From NCBI RefSeq assembly GCF_025965085.1, contig NZ_JAOPXP010000095.1:1-50650 (forward strand): a DNA stretch of 50,650 nucleotides. Direction: 5' to 3'. The stretch comes from Marmoricola sp. GTDB taxonomy: Bacteria > Actinomycetota > Actinomycetes > Propionibacteriales > Nocardioidaceae. Positions 33,124 through 40,567 of the stretch are shown one piece after another; position 1 is the stretch's first letter, and each line of letters starts with the position of its first letter. The notes under the pieces were generated by a model, which ran no database searches, was not told the origin of the DNA, and saw only the letters and a program-made list of their open reading frames with translations. The translations under genes and the position numbers were made by a program.

Positions 33124-33990
33124 CTACTCCTCGTGATCCTGCGGGGAGGGCACGACTGCCGGTCGGAGGTACTCCACGTCAGCCGGCCAGGAGCATCCAC
33201 ACCGGGGATGCCGTGGCCAGCGCTGCTCCTTCAGGTGTGCCGGTGGCACTCCGAGGTGCACGGTGCGCGACCAGGTCGCAGGTTCGCGACCCTCCAGGTG
33301 CGTCACGACGTCGCGCACCGCCCAGGCGAGGGCGAGCGAGGCCAGTGCCGGGTCCAGATCGGGCACGCCGTCCTGTCGGGCGCGCGCGGTGGCGCGGGCG
33401 TAGCGGGTCGTCACCGCGACGTGGTCGGGGTCGCCGACACTCTGGTGCGCGTCGATGCACCGCAGGCAGGCAGTCCTCCCGGGCACCACGAAGGGTCCCA
33501 GGACGGCACCCCCGTCGACCAGGCGTACGACGACATGGCTGGTCCGGCTCCGGACGAGGGGATCGAGCCGGTCACGGTCCAGCTCGCCGGGGCTGAGCAC
33601 CAGGACAGCGTCCGCCTCCGGCGCGGGAGTGACGTCGACCTCCGCCGCAGCGAGCAGCGCCGTCACGTCGGGAAGGCCGGGCCCGGTGTAACCGCCGAGG
33701 ATGCCGACGCCCGGCCGGTCCGCCGGCGTGGGCGGCTGCCAGGTCAGGCAGCCGTTGGCCTCGAGCCGGTCGAGCACCGCCCAGGTGGTCGGGTCGGACC
33801 CGACCCGCCGGCGCTGCAGGAGCATCGCCAGCGTGCGCTCGACGTCCTCGGTGCGGGACAGCAGCACCCGGCGCTCGTCGTACAACCCGACCTGCAGGTG
33901 GTGGCGTCCACGCCGGACCACGCGCAGCCCGGGGGACAGCCGGGGGACCAGCTGCGGGGTGGGATGGTCGTGTGGGTCCGCGGGGAGCAT
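33124..33990 (-). CDS. Orphan TOMM/ThiF-like precursor-binding protein
   Basis: The 288-residue protein resembles the ThiF-like, cyclodehydratase-associated proteins of TOMM (thiazole/oxazole peptide) systems. It has LLQRRRVGSDPTTWAVLDRLEANG (a winged leader-peptide-binding region, given as LLQRRRVGSD and LDRLEANG), GVGILGGYTG (a Rossmann entry without a full GxGxxG), and a probable zinc knuckle made by ACLRCIDAHQ and RCGCSW. The E1 ATP-binding residues look incomplete. No precursor peptide, YcaO or dehydrogenase gene is nearby. M. tuberculosis has a similar gene (Rv3196) in this spot, so it is conserved as a lone gene. The role is unknown. Confidence 0.65.
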   Translation of the reverse strand: MLPADPHDHPTPQLVPRLSPGLRVVRRGRHHLQVGLYDERRVLLSRTEDVERTLAMLLQRRRVGSDPTTWAVLDRLEANGCLTWQPPTPADRPGVGILGGYTGPGLPDVTALLAAAEVDVTPAPEADAVLVLSPGELDRDRLDPLVRSRTSHVVVRLVDGGAVLGPFVVPGRTACLRCIDAHQSVGDPDHVAVTTRYARATARARQDGVPDLDPALASLALAWAVRDVVTHLEGREPATWSRTVHLGVPPAHLKEQRWPRHPRCGCSWPADVEYLRPAVVPSPQDHEE

Positions 33991-34068
33991 GCCGGGACGC
34001 TAGGTCGAGTCAGCGTCCGGGAGAAACGCCTATCCACAGCCACGTCTCCCCGGGGGCCGGGAACGACG

Positions 34069-34102
34069 ACGGCGGGACCCCTCCGAGGAGGAGTCCCGCC
34101 GT
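34069..34102 (-). terminator. Terminator hairpin after DUF5679 gene
   Basis: ACGGCGGGAC (34069-34078) pairs perfectly with GTCCCGCCGT (34093-34102), and the inner bases add a few pairs. It lies 38 nt beyond the DUF5679 stop and before the TOMM-like gene. Confidence 0.65.
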
Positions 34103-34139
34103 GACTCGTCAAGCTGGCCGAGTCGTGAAGGTCTGGTGC

Positions 34140-34298
34140 TCAGGCCTTGCCGAGGATGCGGTTCAGGTTGGTGCCGCAGACCGGGCAGACAGCCTTGGCC
34201 ATCCGGGTGCCCTTGTCGTTGACCTTGACCTCGCCGCTGGCCTCGCGCTTCTCCTTGCACTTCACGCAGTAGAACTCGCCGCTCCAGGTTTCCGCCAT
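34140..34298 (-). CDS. DUF5679 small zinc-ribbon protein
   Basis: The 52-residue protein starts MAETWSGEFYCVKCKEKREA and ends VCPVCGTNLNRILGKA. Two CxxC pairs (CVKC, CPVC) make a zinc ribbon, and the ending is the actinobacterial DUF5679 signature. It is small, basic and cytoplasmic; a nucleic-acid or ribosome role is possible but unproven. A strong AGGAGG lies upstream of the ATG on the minus strand. A hairpin follows. It is divergent from the enoyl-CoA hydratase gene. Confidence 0.88.
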   Translation of the reverse strand: MAETWSGEFYCVKCKEKREASGEVKVNDKGTRMAKAVCPVCGTNLNRILGKA

Positions 34299-34462
34299 GA
34301 CGGCCTCCTCTTGTAATCGTTCTGGTCGCTCGGCGGGAGCGTCCGGGGAAACCCGCCGGGGTTCGGTGCTCGAACCTCGCCCGACACTAGACCACGCCCA
34401 CGCTCAATCCACGCAGGGGAGGGTTCGGCCGCCACGCGTGTCCCGAGCGGTAATCTCCGGGC

Positions 34463-35278
34463 ATGTCACCTCATCTCGACCAGACGCGTTCCTTCGAGCA
34501 CCTGCGCCTCGAGCGCCCGGCCGACGGAGTGGCCCGCCTGGTCCTGGACAACCCTGCCCAGCGCAACGCGATGTCGGACCAGATGACTGCCTCCTGGGTC
34601 GCGGCGATCGACGAGCTGGCGGCCGACCGCTCGGTGCGCGTCGTGGTCGTCACCGGCGAGGGCACCGCATTCTGCTCCGGAGGCAACACCGGCTGGATCG
34701 CCAGCGAGCCGGACGCCGAGGTCGACTACCTGCGCACCCGGATGATGTCGTTCTACCGGGCCTGGCTGTCCATCCGGAAGCTCGAGGTGCCGACCATCGC
34801 CGCCGTGAACGGGCACGCGATCGGCGCCGGCCTGTGCCTCGCGCTGGCCTGCGACATCCGCTACGCCGCGGACGGCGCGAAGCTGGGGGCGCCCTTCGTC
34901 AAGCTGGGGATGAACCCCGGCATGGCCGCGACGTACCTGCTGCCCAACGTCGTGGGGGAGGCCAACGCCCGTGAGCTGTTGCTGACCGGTCGCACGGTGG
35001 AGGCCGAGGAGGCCCGACAGCTCGGCCTGGTCACCCGCACCTTCGCCGCGGACGAGTTCGCCGAGCGGGTCGGGGAGATCGCCACGGGGATCGCCGCGAC
35101 CGCCCCCATCGCCAGCCGCTACACCAAGGTGGCCCTGCGCGACGGCGGTCACCAGGACTTCGAGTCGTGCGTGCAGTGGGAGGCGCTGGCACAGCCGGTG
35201 ACCTTGGCGACCGCCGACCTGCAGGAGGGCATCGCAGCCGCGCGGGACAAGCGCGCGCCCGTCTTCCGCGGGGTCTGA
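34463..35278 (+). CDS. Enoyl-CoA hydratase/isomerase family protein
   Basis: The 271-residue crotonase-fold protein has FCSGGNTGWIA (first oxyanion-hole segment) and NGHAIGAGLCLALACDIRYAA (second oxyanion-hole segment; given as NGHAIGAGL and CLALACDIRYAA). MNPGMAATYLLPNVVGEANARELLLTG is the active-site glutamate region, of which PNVVGEANARELLLTG is the relevant part. It hydrates or isomerises acyl-CoA thioesters. TAATCT at 34451-34456, 6 nt before ATG, fits a leaderless transcript. The substrate is not identifiable; the remaining neighbours give no pathway clue. Confidence 0.9.
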   Translation: MSPHLDQTRSFEHLRLERPADGVARLVLDNPAQRNAMSDQMTASWVAAIDELAADRSVRVVVVTGEGTAFCSGGNTGWIASEPDAEVDYLRTRMMSFYRAWLSIRKLEVPTIAAVNGHAIGAGLCLALACDIRYAADGAKLGAPFVKLGMNPGMAATYLLPNVVGEANARELLLTGRTVEAEEARQLGLVTRTFAADEFAERVGEIATGIAATAPIASRYTKVALRDGGHQDFESCVQWEALAQPVTLATADLQEGIAAARDKRAPVFRGV

Positions 35279-35283
35279 CGCTC

Positions 35284-35600
35284 CTACGCCCGACCCCGAC
35301 CCCGGCCCCGTCGCCCGCGGCGGCCACCGCGAGGGGGTGGCCGGAGAGCATCACCACCACGACGGCGCCCGGGCAGGCCTCCCGGATGAGCGGGAGGGCC
35401 TGCATGGCCGTCCATGACGGGCATCGCGATGTCCAGGAGCACGAGGTCCGGCTGCCCTGCACGCCTCGCTGACCCGGGTCCAGGTCGAGGGCCATCTCGG
35501 CGGTCACGAGTCCTTGCACGATGGTGTCGTCGACCTCGCGGGCGACTCGCTGCGCGTTCGGAGTGTGCGGCCTCGTGTGCCACCTGAGTCCTGGGGGCCT
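35284..35600 (-). pseudogene. Decayed two-component system remnant (HisKA_3/receiver)
   Basis: Read on the minus strand in shifting frames, this 300-nt stretch contains RVAREVDDTIVQGLVTAEMAL, split here as RVAREVDDTIVQG and LVTAEMAL (a HisKA_3-like H-box where the His is Asp), then PDLVLLDIAMPVMDG (receiver-domain phosphorylation site) and LPLIREACPGAVVVVML. The receiver pieces alternate between two frames, so there is at least one frameshift. No start, stop-to-stop frame or output domain survives. It is a fossil of a sensor kinase/response regulator gene. Confidence 0.6.
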
Positions 35601-35795
35601 CACCGAGAAGCGTGTCGGAGCGTCGGGTCGCGGCGAGGATGAGGAGGCCCTCGACGAGCACTTCTGCGCTTGCCTTCCCCTTGCGAGCGCAGGAGCGGCT
35701 CGTCGAGGGCCCCTTCTGGGCGGCAACGCTAGTGAGACATCGCGGGCTGGTCAATGCGGTGCCAGCGCACGAAGTCCACCGGGTTACGCACCGAC

Positions 35796-35816
35796 TGTGG
35801 ATAACTCTGTGGACAA
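35796..35816 (-). promoter_or_regulatory. Pair of DnaA-box consensus sites
   Basis: TGTGGATAA (35796-35804) and TGTGGACAA (35808-35816) read as TTATCCACA and TTGTCCACA on the minus strand, perfect matches to the E. coli and actinobacterial DnaA-box consensus. A weaker third copy, TGTGGATCG, is at 35839-35847. They lie 58-78 nt upstream of the PHP gene start. No dnaA, dnaN or other oriC gene is near, so this is not oriC. Confidence 0.6.
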
Positions 35817-35873
35817 CGTGTGTAGGACTGGGCCGCGCTGTGGATCGCCCGAGGGGCCGTCACACTGTCAGAC

Positions 35874-36959
35874 GTGACAGGCACGGGCGACGAGACGGGG
35901 ACGGACACCGACGGCGAGGCCTACGGCGGGAGCCCGGTCGGCGCCTTGCGCCGGATCGCCTTCCTGCTCGAGCGGAGCCGGGCGGAGACCTACAAGGTCA
36001 AGGCGTTCCGCGCTGCCGCGGACACCATCCTGCCGCTGGGCGACGAGGTCGCCGACCGGGTGCGCCAGGGGACCCTGCGTGAGCTTCCGGGCATCGGCGC
36101 GTCCACGGCCGAGGTCATCGAGGCCGTCGTCCAGGGGCGTACGCCGCAGCGGCTGGCCAAGCTGGAGAGGGACACCGGCGGTCCGCTCGTGGAGGGTGGC
36201 GAGGAGCTGCGCAGCCGGCTGCGCGGGGACCTGCACTCCCACAGCGACTGGTCGGACGGGGGCTCACCGATCGAGGAGATGGCCTTCACCGCGATGGAGC
36301 TGGGCCACGAGTACCTCGTGTTGACCGACCACTCGCCCCGGCTCAAGGTCGCCAACGGACTCTCGGTCGCGCGACTGGCCCGCCAGCTGGAGGTCGTGGA
36401 CGCCGTCAACGAGCACCTGGTCGGCGGTTCCGGCGAGCAGAGGGGCTTCCGCCTGCTCAAGGGCATCGAGGTGGACATCCTCGACGACGGTGAGCTCGAC
36501 CAGACCGACGAGATGCTCGGTCGGCTCGACGTACGCGTCGCCTCGGTGCACTCCAAGCTGGCGATGGACTCCGTGGCGATGACCCGGCGCATGGTCACGG
36601 CCGTGCACAACCCGTTCACCAACGTCCTCGGCCACTGCACGGGCAGGCTGGTGACCGGCAACCGCGGCATGCGCAAGCAGTCGGAGTTCGACGCCGAGCA
36701 GGTCTTCGCCGCCTGCCTCGAGACGGGCACCGCGGTCGAGATCAACTCCCGTCCCGAACGGCGGGACCCGCCGACCAGGCTGCTGGAGCTGGCGATCGAG
36801 ATGGGCTGCCTCTTCTCGATCGACAGCGACTCCCACGCGCCCGGTCAGCTCGACTTCCTCTCCTACGGCTGCGCGCGTGCGGAGGAGCTCGGCCTGGACG
36901 TCGACCGGATCGTGAACACGTGGCCCGTCGACCGGCTGCTGGAGTGGGCACGCCCGTGA
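35874..36959 (+). CDS. PHP domain protein with helix-hairpin-helix (PolX-like, no polymerase palm)
   Basis: The 361-residue protein has an N-terminal helical/HhH region (LRELPGIGASTAEVIEAV at about 68-85) like the DNA polymerase beta 8-kDa domain, then a PHP phosphoesterase domain: GDLHSHSDWSDG with His121 and His123, TDHSP at 151-155, GIEVDIL, VASVHSK and late DSDSHAP. The polymerase palm of PolX is absent. PHP domains hydrolyse phosphoester bonds using three metal ions, so a DNA 3'-end processing role is likely. The start GTG 35874 is 5 nt after CACTGT. Two DnaA boxes lie just upstream. Confidence 0.82.
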   Translation: MTGTGDETGTDTDGEAYGGSPVGALRRIAFLLERSRAETYKVKAFRAAADTILPLGDEVADRVRQGTLRELPGIGASTAEVIEAVVQGRTPQRLAKLERDTGGPLVEGGEELRSRLRGDLHSHSDWSDGGSPIEEMAFTAMELGHEYLVLTDHSPRLKVANGLSVARLARQLEVVDAVNEHLVGGSGEQRGFRLLKGIEVDILDDGELDQTDEMLGRLDVRVASVHSKLAMDSVAMTRRMVTAVHNPFTNVLGHCTGRLVTGNRGMRKQSEFDAEQVFAACLETGTAVEINSRPERRDPPTRLLELAIEMGCLFSIDSDSHAPGQLDFLSYGCARAEELGLDVDRIVNTWPVDRLLEWARP

Positions 36960-37017
36960 CCCGCCTCCTCCGGGGCGAACCCGGGGGGTTGTCGGTGCGG
37001 CGGGCTAGGTTCTCTCC

Positions 37018-37590
37018 ATGAACGATCAGCTCGGGACCTCCGACGTCGAGGTCCGGCGCTCGCGGCGTCGCAAGCGCACCGTGTCGGCCTACCGACGCGA
37101 CGGCAAGGTCATCGTGATGATCCCCGACCGGTTCACGCCCGCCGAGGAGGCCGAGTGGGTCACCACGATGCTCGGCCGGCTCGATCGCTCCGAGAGGCGA
37201 CGCCGACGCACCGACGACCAGATCATGCGCCGGGCCCGGGAGCTCGGTCGTGACTACCTCGACGACCAGGTGAGTCCGACCTCGGTGCGGTGGGTCGGGA
37301 ACATGACGACCCGCTGGGGGTCCTGCACGACCACGACCGGCGAGATCCGGCTCTCCGACCGCCTGCAGTCCCTGCCCACCTGGGTGGTCGACTACGTGCT
37401 CCTCCACGAGCTGGCCCACCTGATCGAGCCCAGTCACAGCCAGCGGTTCTGGCAGTGGGTCGACCGCTACCCGAGGGCCGAGCGGGCCAAGGGCTACCTC
37501 GAGGGCGTCGCCCACGCCACCGCTCTGGACCTCGCGCCCTGCGCCGAGGACGACTCCGACCACGCGCCCGGCCTCTCCGGGATCGACTGA
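37018..37590 (+). CDS. YgjP/DUF45-type zinc metalloprotease
   Basis: The 190-residue protein has RWVGNMTTRWGSC (the YgjP signature), VDYVLLHELAHLIEPSHSQRFW with HELAH at 130-134 and third ligand His140, and a very basic N-terminus (RRSRRRKR at 13-20). It belongs to the M48-like YgjP group of cytosolic metalloproteases. The substrate is unknown. TAGGTT at 37006-37011, 6 nt before the ATG, suggests leaderless mRNA. It lies 58 nt after the PHP gene and converges with a NUDIX gene. Confidence 0.85.
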   Translation: MNDQLGTSDVEVRRSRRRKRTVSAYRRDGKVIVMIPDRFTPAEEAEWVTTMLGRLDRSERRRRRTDDQIMRRARELGRDYLDDQVSPTSVRWVGNMTTRWGSCTTTTGEIRLSDRLQSLPTWVVDYVLLHELAHLIEPSHSQRFWQWVDRYPRAERAKGYLEGVAHATALDLAPCAEDDSDHAPGLSGID

Positions 37591-37619
37591 GCGCCAGGCC
37601 GCCGTCGTCGCCGACCGGC

Positions 37620-38156
37620 TCAGCCGCGCAGTGCCAGCCCGATCATCTCGACCATGTCCGGCTCGTCGGTGGGCAGGTCGTCGACCGGCCACCAGCGCAC
37701 CTCGAGGGACTCCTCGCTGGCCACGGCCTCCACGTCTGACCCGACCAGTGCCAGGAACCGGACGTCGAGGTGCTCCACCGGCCCGCGGGGATCGCAGAAC
37801 TCCACCGTGTGCCGGGACAGGTGAAGCGGCTCGGCCTCGACGCTCAGCCCGCTGAGCCCTGACTCCTCGGTGGCCTCCCGCAGGGCGGCGCCCGCGAGGG
37901 TGAGGTCGGCGGCCTCGAGATGCCCCCCGAAGTGGAACCAGCGCCTGGCCTTGCGGTGCAGGTTCAGCAACACCCGGCTCCGGTCGTGGCTGAGCACCAG
38001 GGCACCGGCGGTCAGGTGGGCCGGGAAGCACGAGCGCCAGATCCCGTCCGCGTGCCCGGCCAGGTGTGCGGCGTACGACGCGCGCAGGCGGTCCTGACCG
38101 GTGTCCGGTGCCTGCCAGCGGGCGAGCACGTCGAGCGCGTCGGCGTGCAGGCTCAC
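37620..38156 (-). CDS. NUDIX hydrolase
   Basis: The 178-residue protein has the Nudix box GGHLEAADLTLAGAALREATEESGL, given as GGHLEAADLTLAG and AALREATEESGL, with the REx2EE metal cluster. Its N-terminal segment ARWQAPDTGQDRLR is shared by the larger mycobacterial NUDIX proteins. It probably hydrolyses nucleoside diphosphate derivatives or oxidised nucleotides; specificity is open. The start codon overlaps the 3' end of the upstream DUF2342 gene by 4 nt, so they form an operon. Confidence 0.88.
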   Translation of the reverse strand: MSLHADALDVLARWQAPDTGQDRLRASYAAHLAGHADGIWRSCFPAHLTAGALVLSHDRSRVLLNLHRKARRWFHFGGHLEAADLTLAGAALREATEESGLSGLSVEAEPLHLSRHTVEFCDPRGPVEHLDVRFLALVGSDVEAVASEESLEVRWWPVDDLPTDEPDMVEMIGLALRG

Positions 38157-39499
38157 TCCTTGCCGGGCTCTGGGGCGTCCGGGGCGGAGCCGCCCCCCGA
38201 CTCGGTGTCGAGCAGCTCGCCGATGGCCTTGTCGAAGGCCTCGTCGGTCAGCTCGCGGACCTCGGGCAGGTCCTCCCGGAAGCCCAGGGGGTCATCGAGG
38301 TCGGCAGCGGTCGGCAGCAGGTCCGGGTGGGCCCACACGGCGTCACGTGCCTCCTTGCCCTGTCGGGACCTCAGCGAGCCCCAGAGAGCCGAGGCGTCGC
38401 GCAGCCGGCGCGGCCGCAGCTCGAGCCCGACCAGCGCGGCGAAGGTCTCCTCGGCGGGTCCGCCGGCCGCGCGGCGACGACGGATCGCCTCCTGCATCTT
38501 GGTGGCGGCCGGCATCCGCTCGACGGTGGCCTGCCCGACCACCTCGTCGACCCACCCCTCGACCAGCGCGAGGGTGGTCTCCAGCCGGGCCAGCGCCGCC
38601 TTCTGCTCCGGGGTCTGCTGCGGCTCGAAGAGCCCGCCCTGCAGGGCCTCCTGCATCGCTTCCATGTTCGTGGGGTCCAGCTGACCCATCGCCTGCTCGA
38701 TGCCCGAGACGTCGATCGTGACGCCGCGGCCGAAGTCCTCGACCGAGGAGATCAGGTGCTGGCGCAACCACGGGACGTGCGCGAAGAGCCGCTGGTGGGC
38801 GGCCTCGCGCAGCGAGAGGTAGAGCATCACGTCATCGGCCGAGACGTCGAGGCCCTCCGCGAACTGCGCGATGTTGTGGGGGAGCAGGGCCGCCTTGCCC
38901 GCCGGCCCCAGCGGGAGGCCCACGTCGCTGGCGGTCAGCACCTCGCCGGCGAGCCCGCCCAGCGCCGCGCCGACCTGGCTGCCGAACATGGCGCCGCCGG
39001 CCTTGCCGAGCATGCCGATCAGCGGGCCGGCCATGGCGCGGGCCTCCTCGGGCATGGCCTTGCCCATGGCGGCGACGACGTGCTCGGCCACCGGTTCGAC
39101 GAGCACGCGCCACCGCTCGGTGGTCTGCTCGATCCACTCCGCACGACTCCAGGCCGCGGTCGTCGTGATGCCGGAGGGAAGGACGGTCGCGTCGTCCAGC
39201 CAGTGGTCGGCCAGGCGCACGGCGTCCGCGACACGGGTCTGGTCTCCGCGGTCAGGGCTGGGGTCGGGCTCCTGCGCGGAGGTCTTGCGGGCGATGTCGG
39301 TCGCGAGCGCCCAGTTCACCGGGCCGTCGTACGGCGCCATCATCGCCTGCATCTGGCCTATCAGGCCGGAGAGATCGGGCATGCCGGTCCCTCCCTGGCC
39401 ACCGGGACCGCCCGGGCCGCCGGTTCCGCCGAGCGCGTTGAAGATCTGCTCGAATGGGGTCCCCTTGAAGGGGTTGTTGTCGTCCGGTCGGTCGTCCAT
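38153..39499 (-). CDS. Zinc-dependent metalloprotease, DUF2342 family
   Basis: The 448-residue protein starts MDDRPDDNNPFKGTPFEQIF, has a Gly/Pro-rich linker (TGGPGGPGGQGGTG) and a long helical core, including SLREAAHQRLFAHVP (probable metal-binding His) and MQEAIRRRRAAGGPAEETFAALVGLELRPRR, given as MQEAIRRRRAAGG and FAALVGLELRPRR. This is the Rv3195-type DUF2342 family, annotated as zinc metalloproteases or F420-associated. ATG 39499 is chosen because TAATTT on the minus strand (39507-39512) is 7 nt upstream. It is divergent from moaE. The active site is not experimentally established in what I know. Confidence 0.8.
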   Translation of the reverse strand: MDDRPDDNNPFKGTPFEQIFNALGGTGGPGGPGGQGGTGMPDLSGLIGQMQAMMAPYDGPVNWALATDIARKTSAQEPDPSPDRGDQTRVADAVRLADHWLDDATVLPSGITTTAAWSRAEWIEQTTERWRVLVEPVAEHVVAAMGKAMPEEARAMAGPLIGMLGKAGGAMFGSQVGAALGGLAGEVLTASDVGLPLGPAGKAALLPHNIAQFAEGLDVSADDVMLYLSLREAAHQRLFAHVPWLRQHLISSVEDFGRGVTIDVSGIEQAMGQLDPTNMEAMQEALQGGLFEPQQTPEQKAALARLETTLALVEGWVDEVVGQATVERMPAATKMQEAIRRRRAAGGPAEETFAALVGLELRPRRLRDASALWGSLRSRQGKEARDAVWAHPDLLPTAADLDDPLGFREDLPEVRELTDEAFDKAIGELLDTESGGGSAPDAPEPGKE

Positions 39500-39567
39500 G
39501 CCCTTCAAATTACTCGTCATGGCCAATGTCGTGACCGGCCCCCGCTGCCTGGTCGTACGCTCGGGCG

Positions 39568-40029
39568 ATGACGTCCATCCCATCCTCGGGCCAGACCACT
39601 GGGACCACTGACGTGATCAGGCTGCTCGACCTGCGCGAGGTCGCGCTCGATCCCGCGGAGGTGCTGGCCGCCGTGGACGACCCGGCCGCCGGGGGAGTGA
39701 ACCTGTTCGTCGGGGTGGTGCGTGACCACGACCACGGTGAGCCGGTCGCCCATCTGGACTACACGGCGCACCCCTCTGCCCTCGACCGGCTGAGGGAGGT
39801 CGCCGCCGGGGTGGCGGAGGAGTTCGAGGTGGTGGGGCTCGCGGCCGTGCACCGCACCGGCCACCTGGAGATCGGCGACATCGCGGTGGTGGTGGCGGTC
39901 TCGGCGGCACACCGCGGCCAGGCGTACGACGCCTCACGCGCCCTCATCGACCGGCTCAAGGCGAGGGTCCCGGTCTGGAAGCACCAGGTCTTCGGCGACG
40001 GTCGCGAGGAGTGGGTGAACTCGCCGTAG
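39568..40029 (+). CDS. moaE: Molybdopterin synthase catalytic subunit MoaE
   Basis: The 153-residue protein has the MoaE fold: GGVNLFVGVVRDHDHG, LDYTAHPSALDRL, LAAVHRTGHLEIGDIAVVVAVSA (with HRTGHLEIGD) and RVPVWKHQVFGDGREEWV with the catalytic Lys. It joins MoaD to convert precursor Z to molybdopterin. The MoaD partner is not in the window; MoeZ at 14648 is the enzyme that would activate such a carrier. The DUF2342 gene lies divergent, with 68 nt between starts. A few extra N-terminal residues (MTSIPSSGQ) look non-conserved. Confidence 0.92.
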   Translation: MTSIPSSGQTTGTTDVIRLLDLREVALDPAEVLAAVDDPAAGGVNLFVGVVRDHDHGEPVAHLDYTAHPSALDRLREVAAGVAEEFEVVGLAAVHRTGHLEIGDIAVVVAVSAAHRGQAYDASRALIDRLKARVPVWKHQVFGDGREEWVNSP

Positions 40030-40144
40030 CGGGAGGAGCCGGTCCGGCACGCCATGTCCCGCGTCACCGCCGGCCCGCTGTCGGACCTCACGGCCGACCG
40101 AACGGGCGTGTTGCTGGCGGGGTCGGGGACCGCGGGTCGGCATC

Positions 40145-40480
40145 ATGGGGAACGTGGAGATCCTGCTCTGGTGGCTTCCGCCAGCGATCGTGACCCTGAT
40201 CGCGATGCTCTGGGTCAGCTGGTTGGGGCGTGCCCGCGACGTGAGTCCCGACCGCTCAGACGCCGCCCAGGAGCGGTTCGCCGCGGCGATCATGCGGGAC
40301 CTGCCGGCCGAGGTCACCACCCGGGTGAGCGCCCCGCGGCCCTTGCGCGAGCGCAGCACCGGGATCGCCGTACGCCCCTCGCAGATGCCGGTCGACCCGA
40401 GCCGCCGTGTCCGGGTCGAGGGCCAGGAGTCCCCGGCGCGGGCGGACGAGCCGGGTGCCGGCTCGCGCCGGTCGGCCTGA
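40145..40480 (+). CDS. Small membrane-anchored protein, unknown function
   Basis: The 111-residue protein has one membrane helix near the N-terminus (EILLWWLPPAIVTLIAMLWVSWLG, given as LLWWLPPAIVTLIAML) followed by a basic, proline-rich cytoplasmic tail with SPDRSDAAQERFAAAIM. The strong tryptophan/leucine helix and the stop-transfer arginine WLGRARD suggest an N-out, C-in type. I do not recognise a family with a name. GTG 40154 (VEILLWW) is an alternative start. It lies between moaE and the PDZ-protease gene. Confidence 0.6.
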   Translation: MGNVEILLWWLPPAIVTLIAMLWVSWLGRARDVSPDRSDAAQERFAAAIMRDLPAEVTTRVSAPRPLRERSTGIAVRPSQMPVDPSRRVRVEGQESPARADEPGAGSRRSA

Positions 40481-40567
40481 GTCGGGGTCCACCCACCCAG
40501 CCCGTCCCGCGTTGCTTGTCGCCGGGTGAGAGGGTGACGCCATGACCTGGCCCGCGGACTTCCCCGC

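Larger units (their letters stand above)
35279..35873. other. 595-nt gene-free stretch with gene fossil and DnaA-box-like sites
   Basis: The left half holds the decayed two-component remnant. The right half (about 35600-35795) shows no convincing frame. Near 35796-35847 are three TGTGGA repeats, two of them perfect DnaA boxes. The rest shows no recognised RNA or motif. Confidence 0.5.

Noticed and set aside
33124-34298. A TOMM bacteriocin cluster
   Set aside because: Only one TOMM-like gene is present; no precursor peptide, YcaO or dehydrogenase could be found in the flanks.
35796-35816. DnaA boxes taken as a replication origin
   Set aside because: No dnaA, dnaN, rnpA or AT-rich unwinding region nearby; only two good boxes, too few for oriC.
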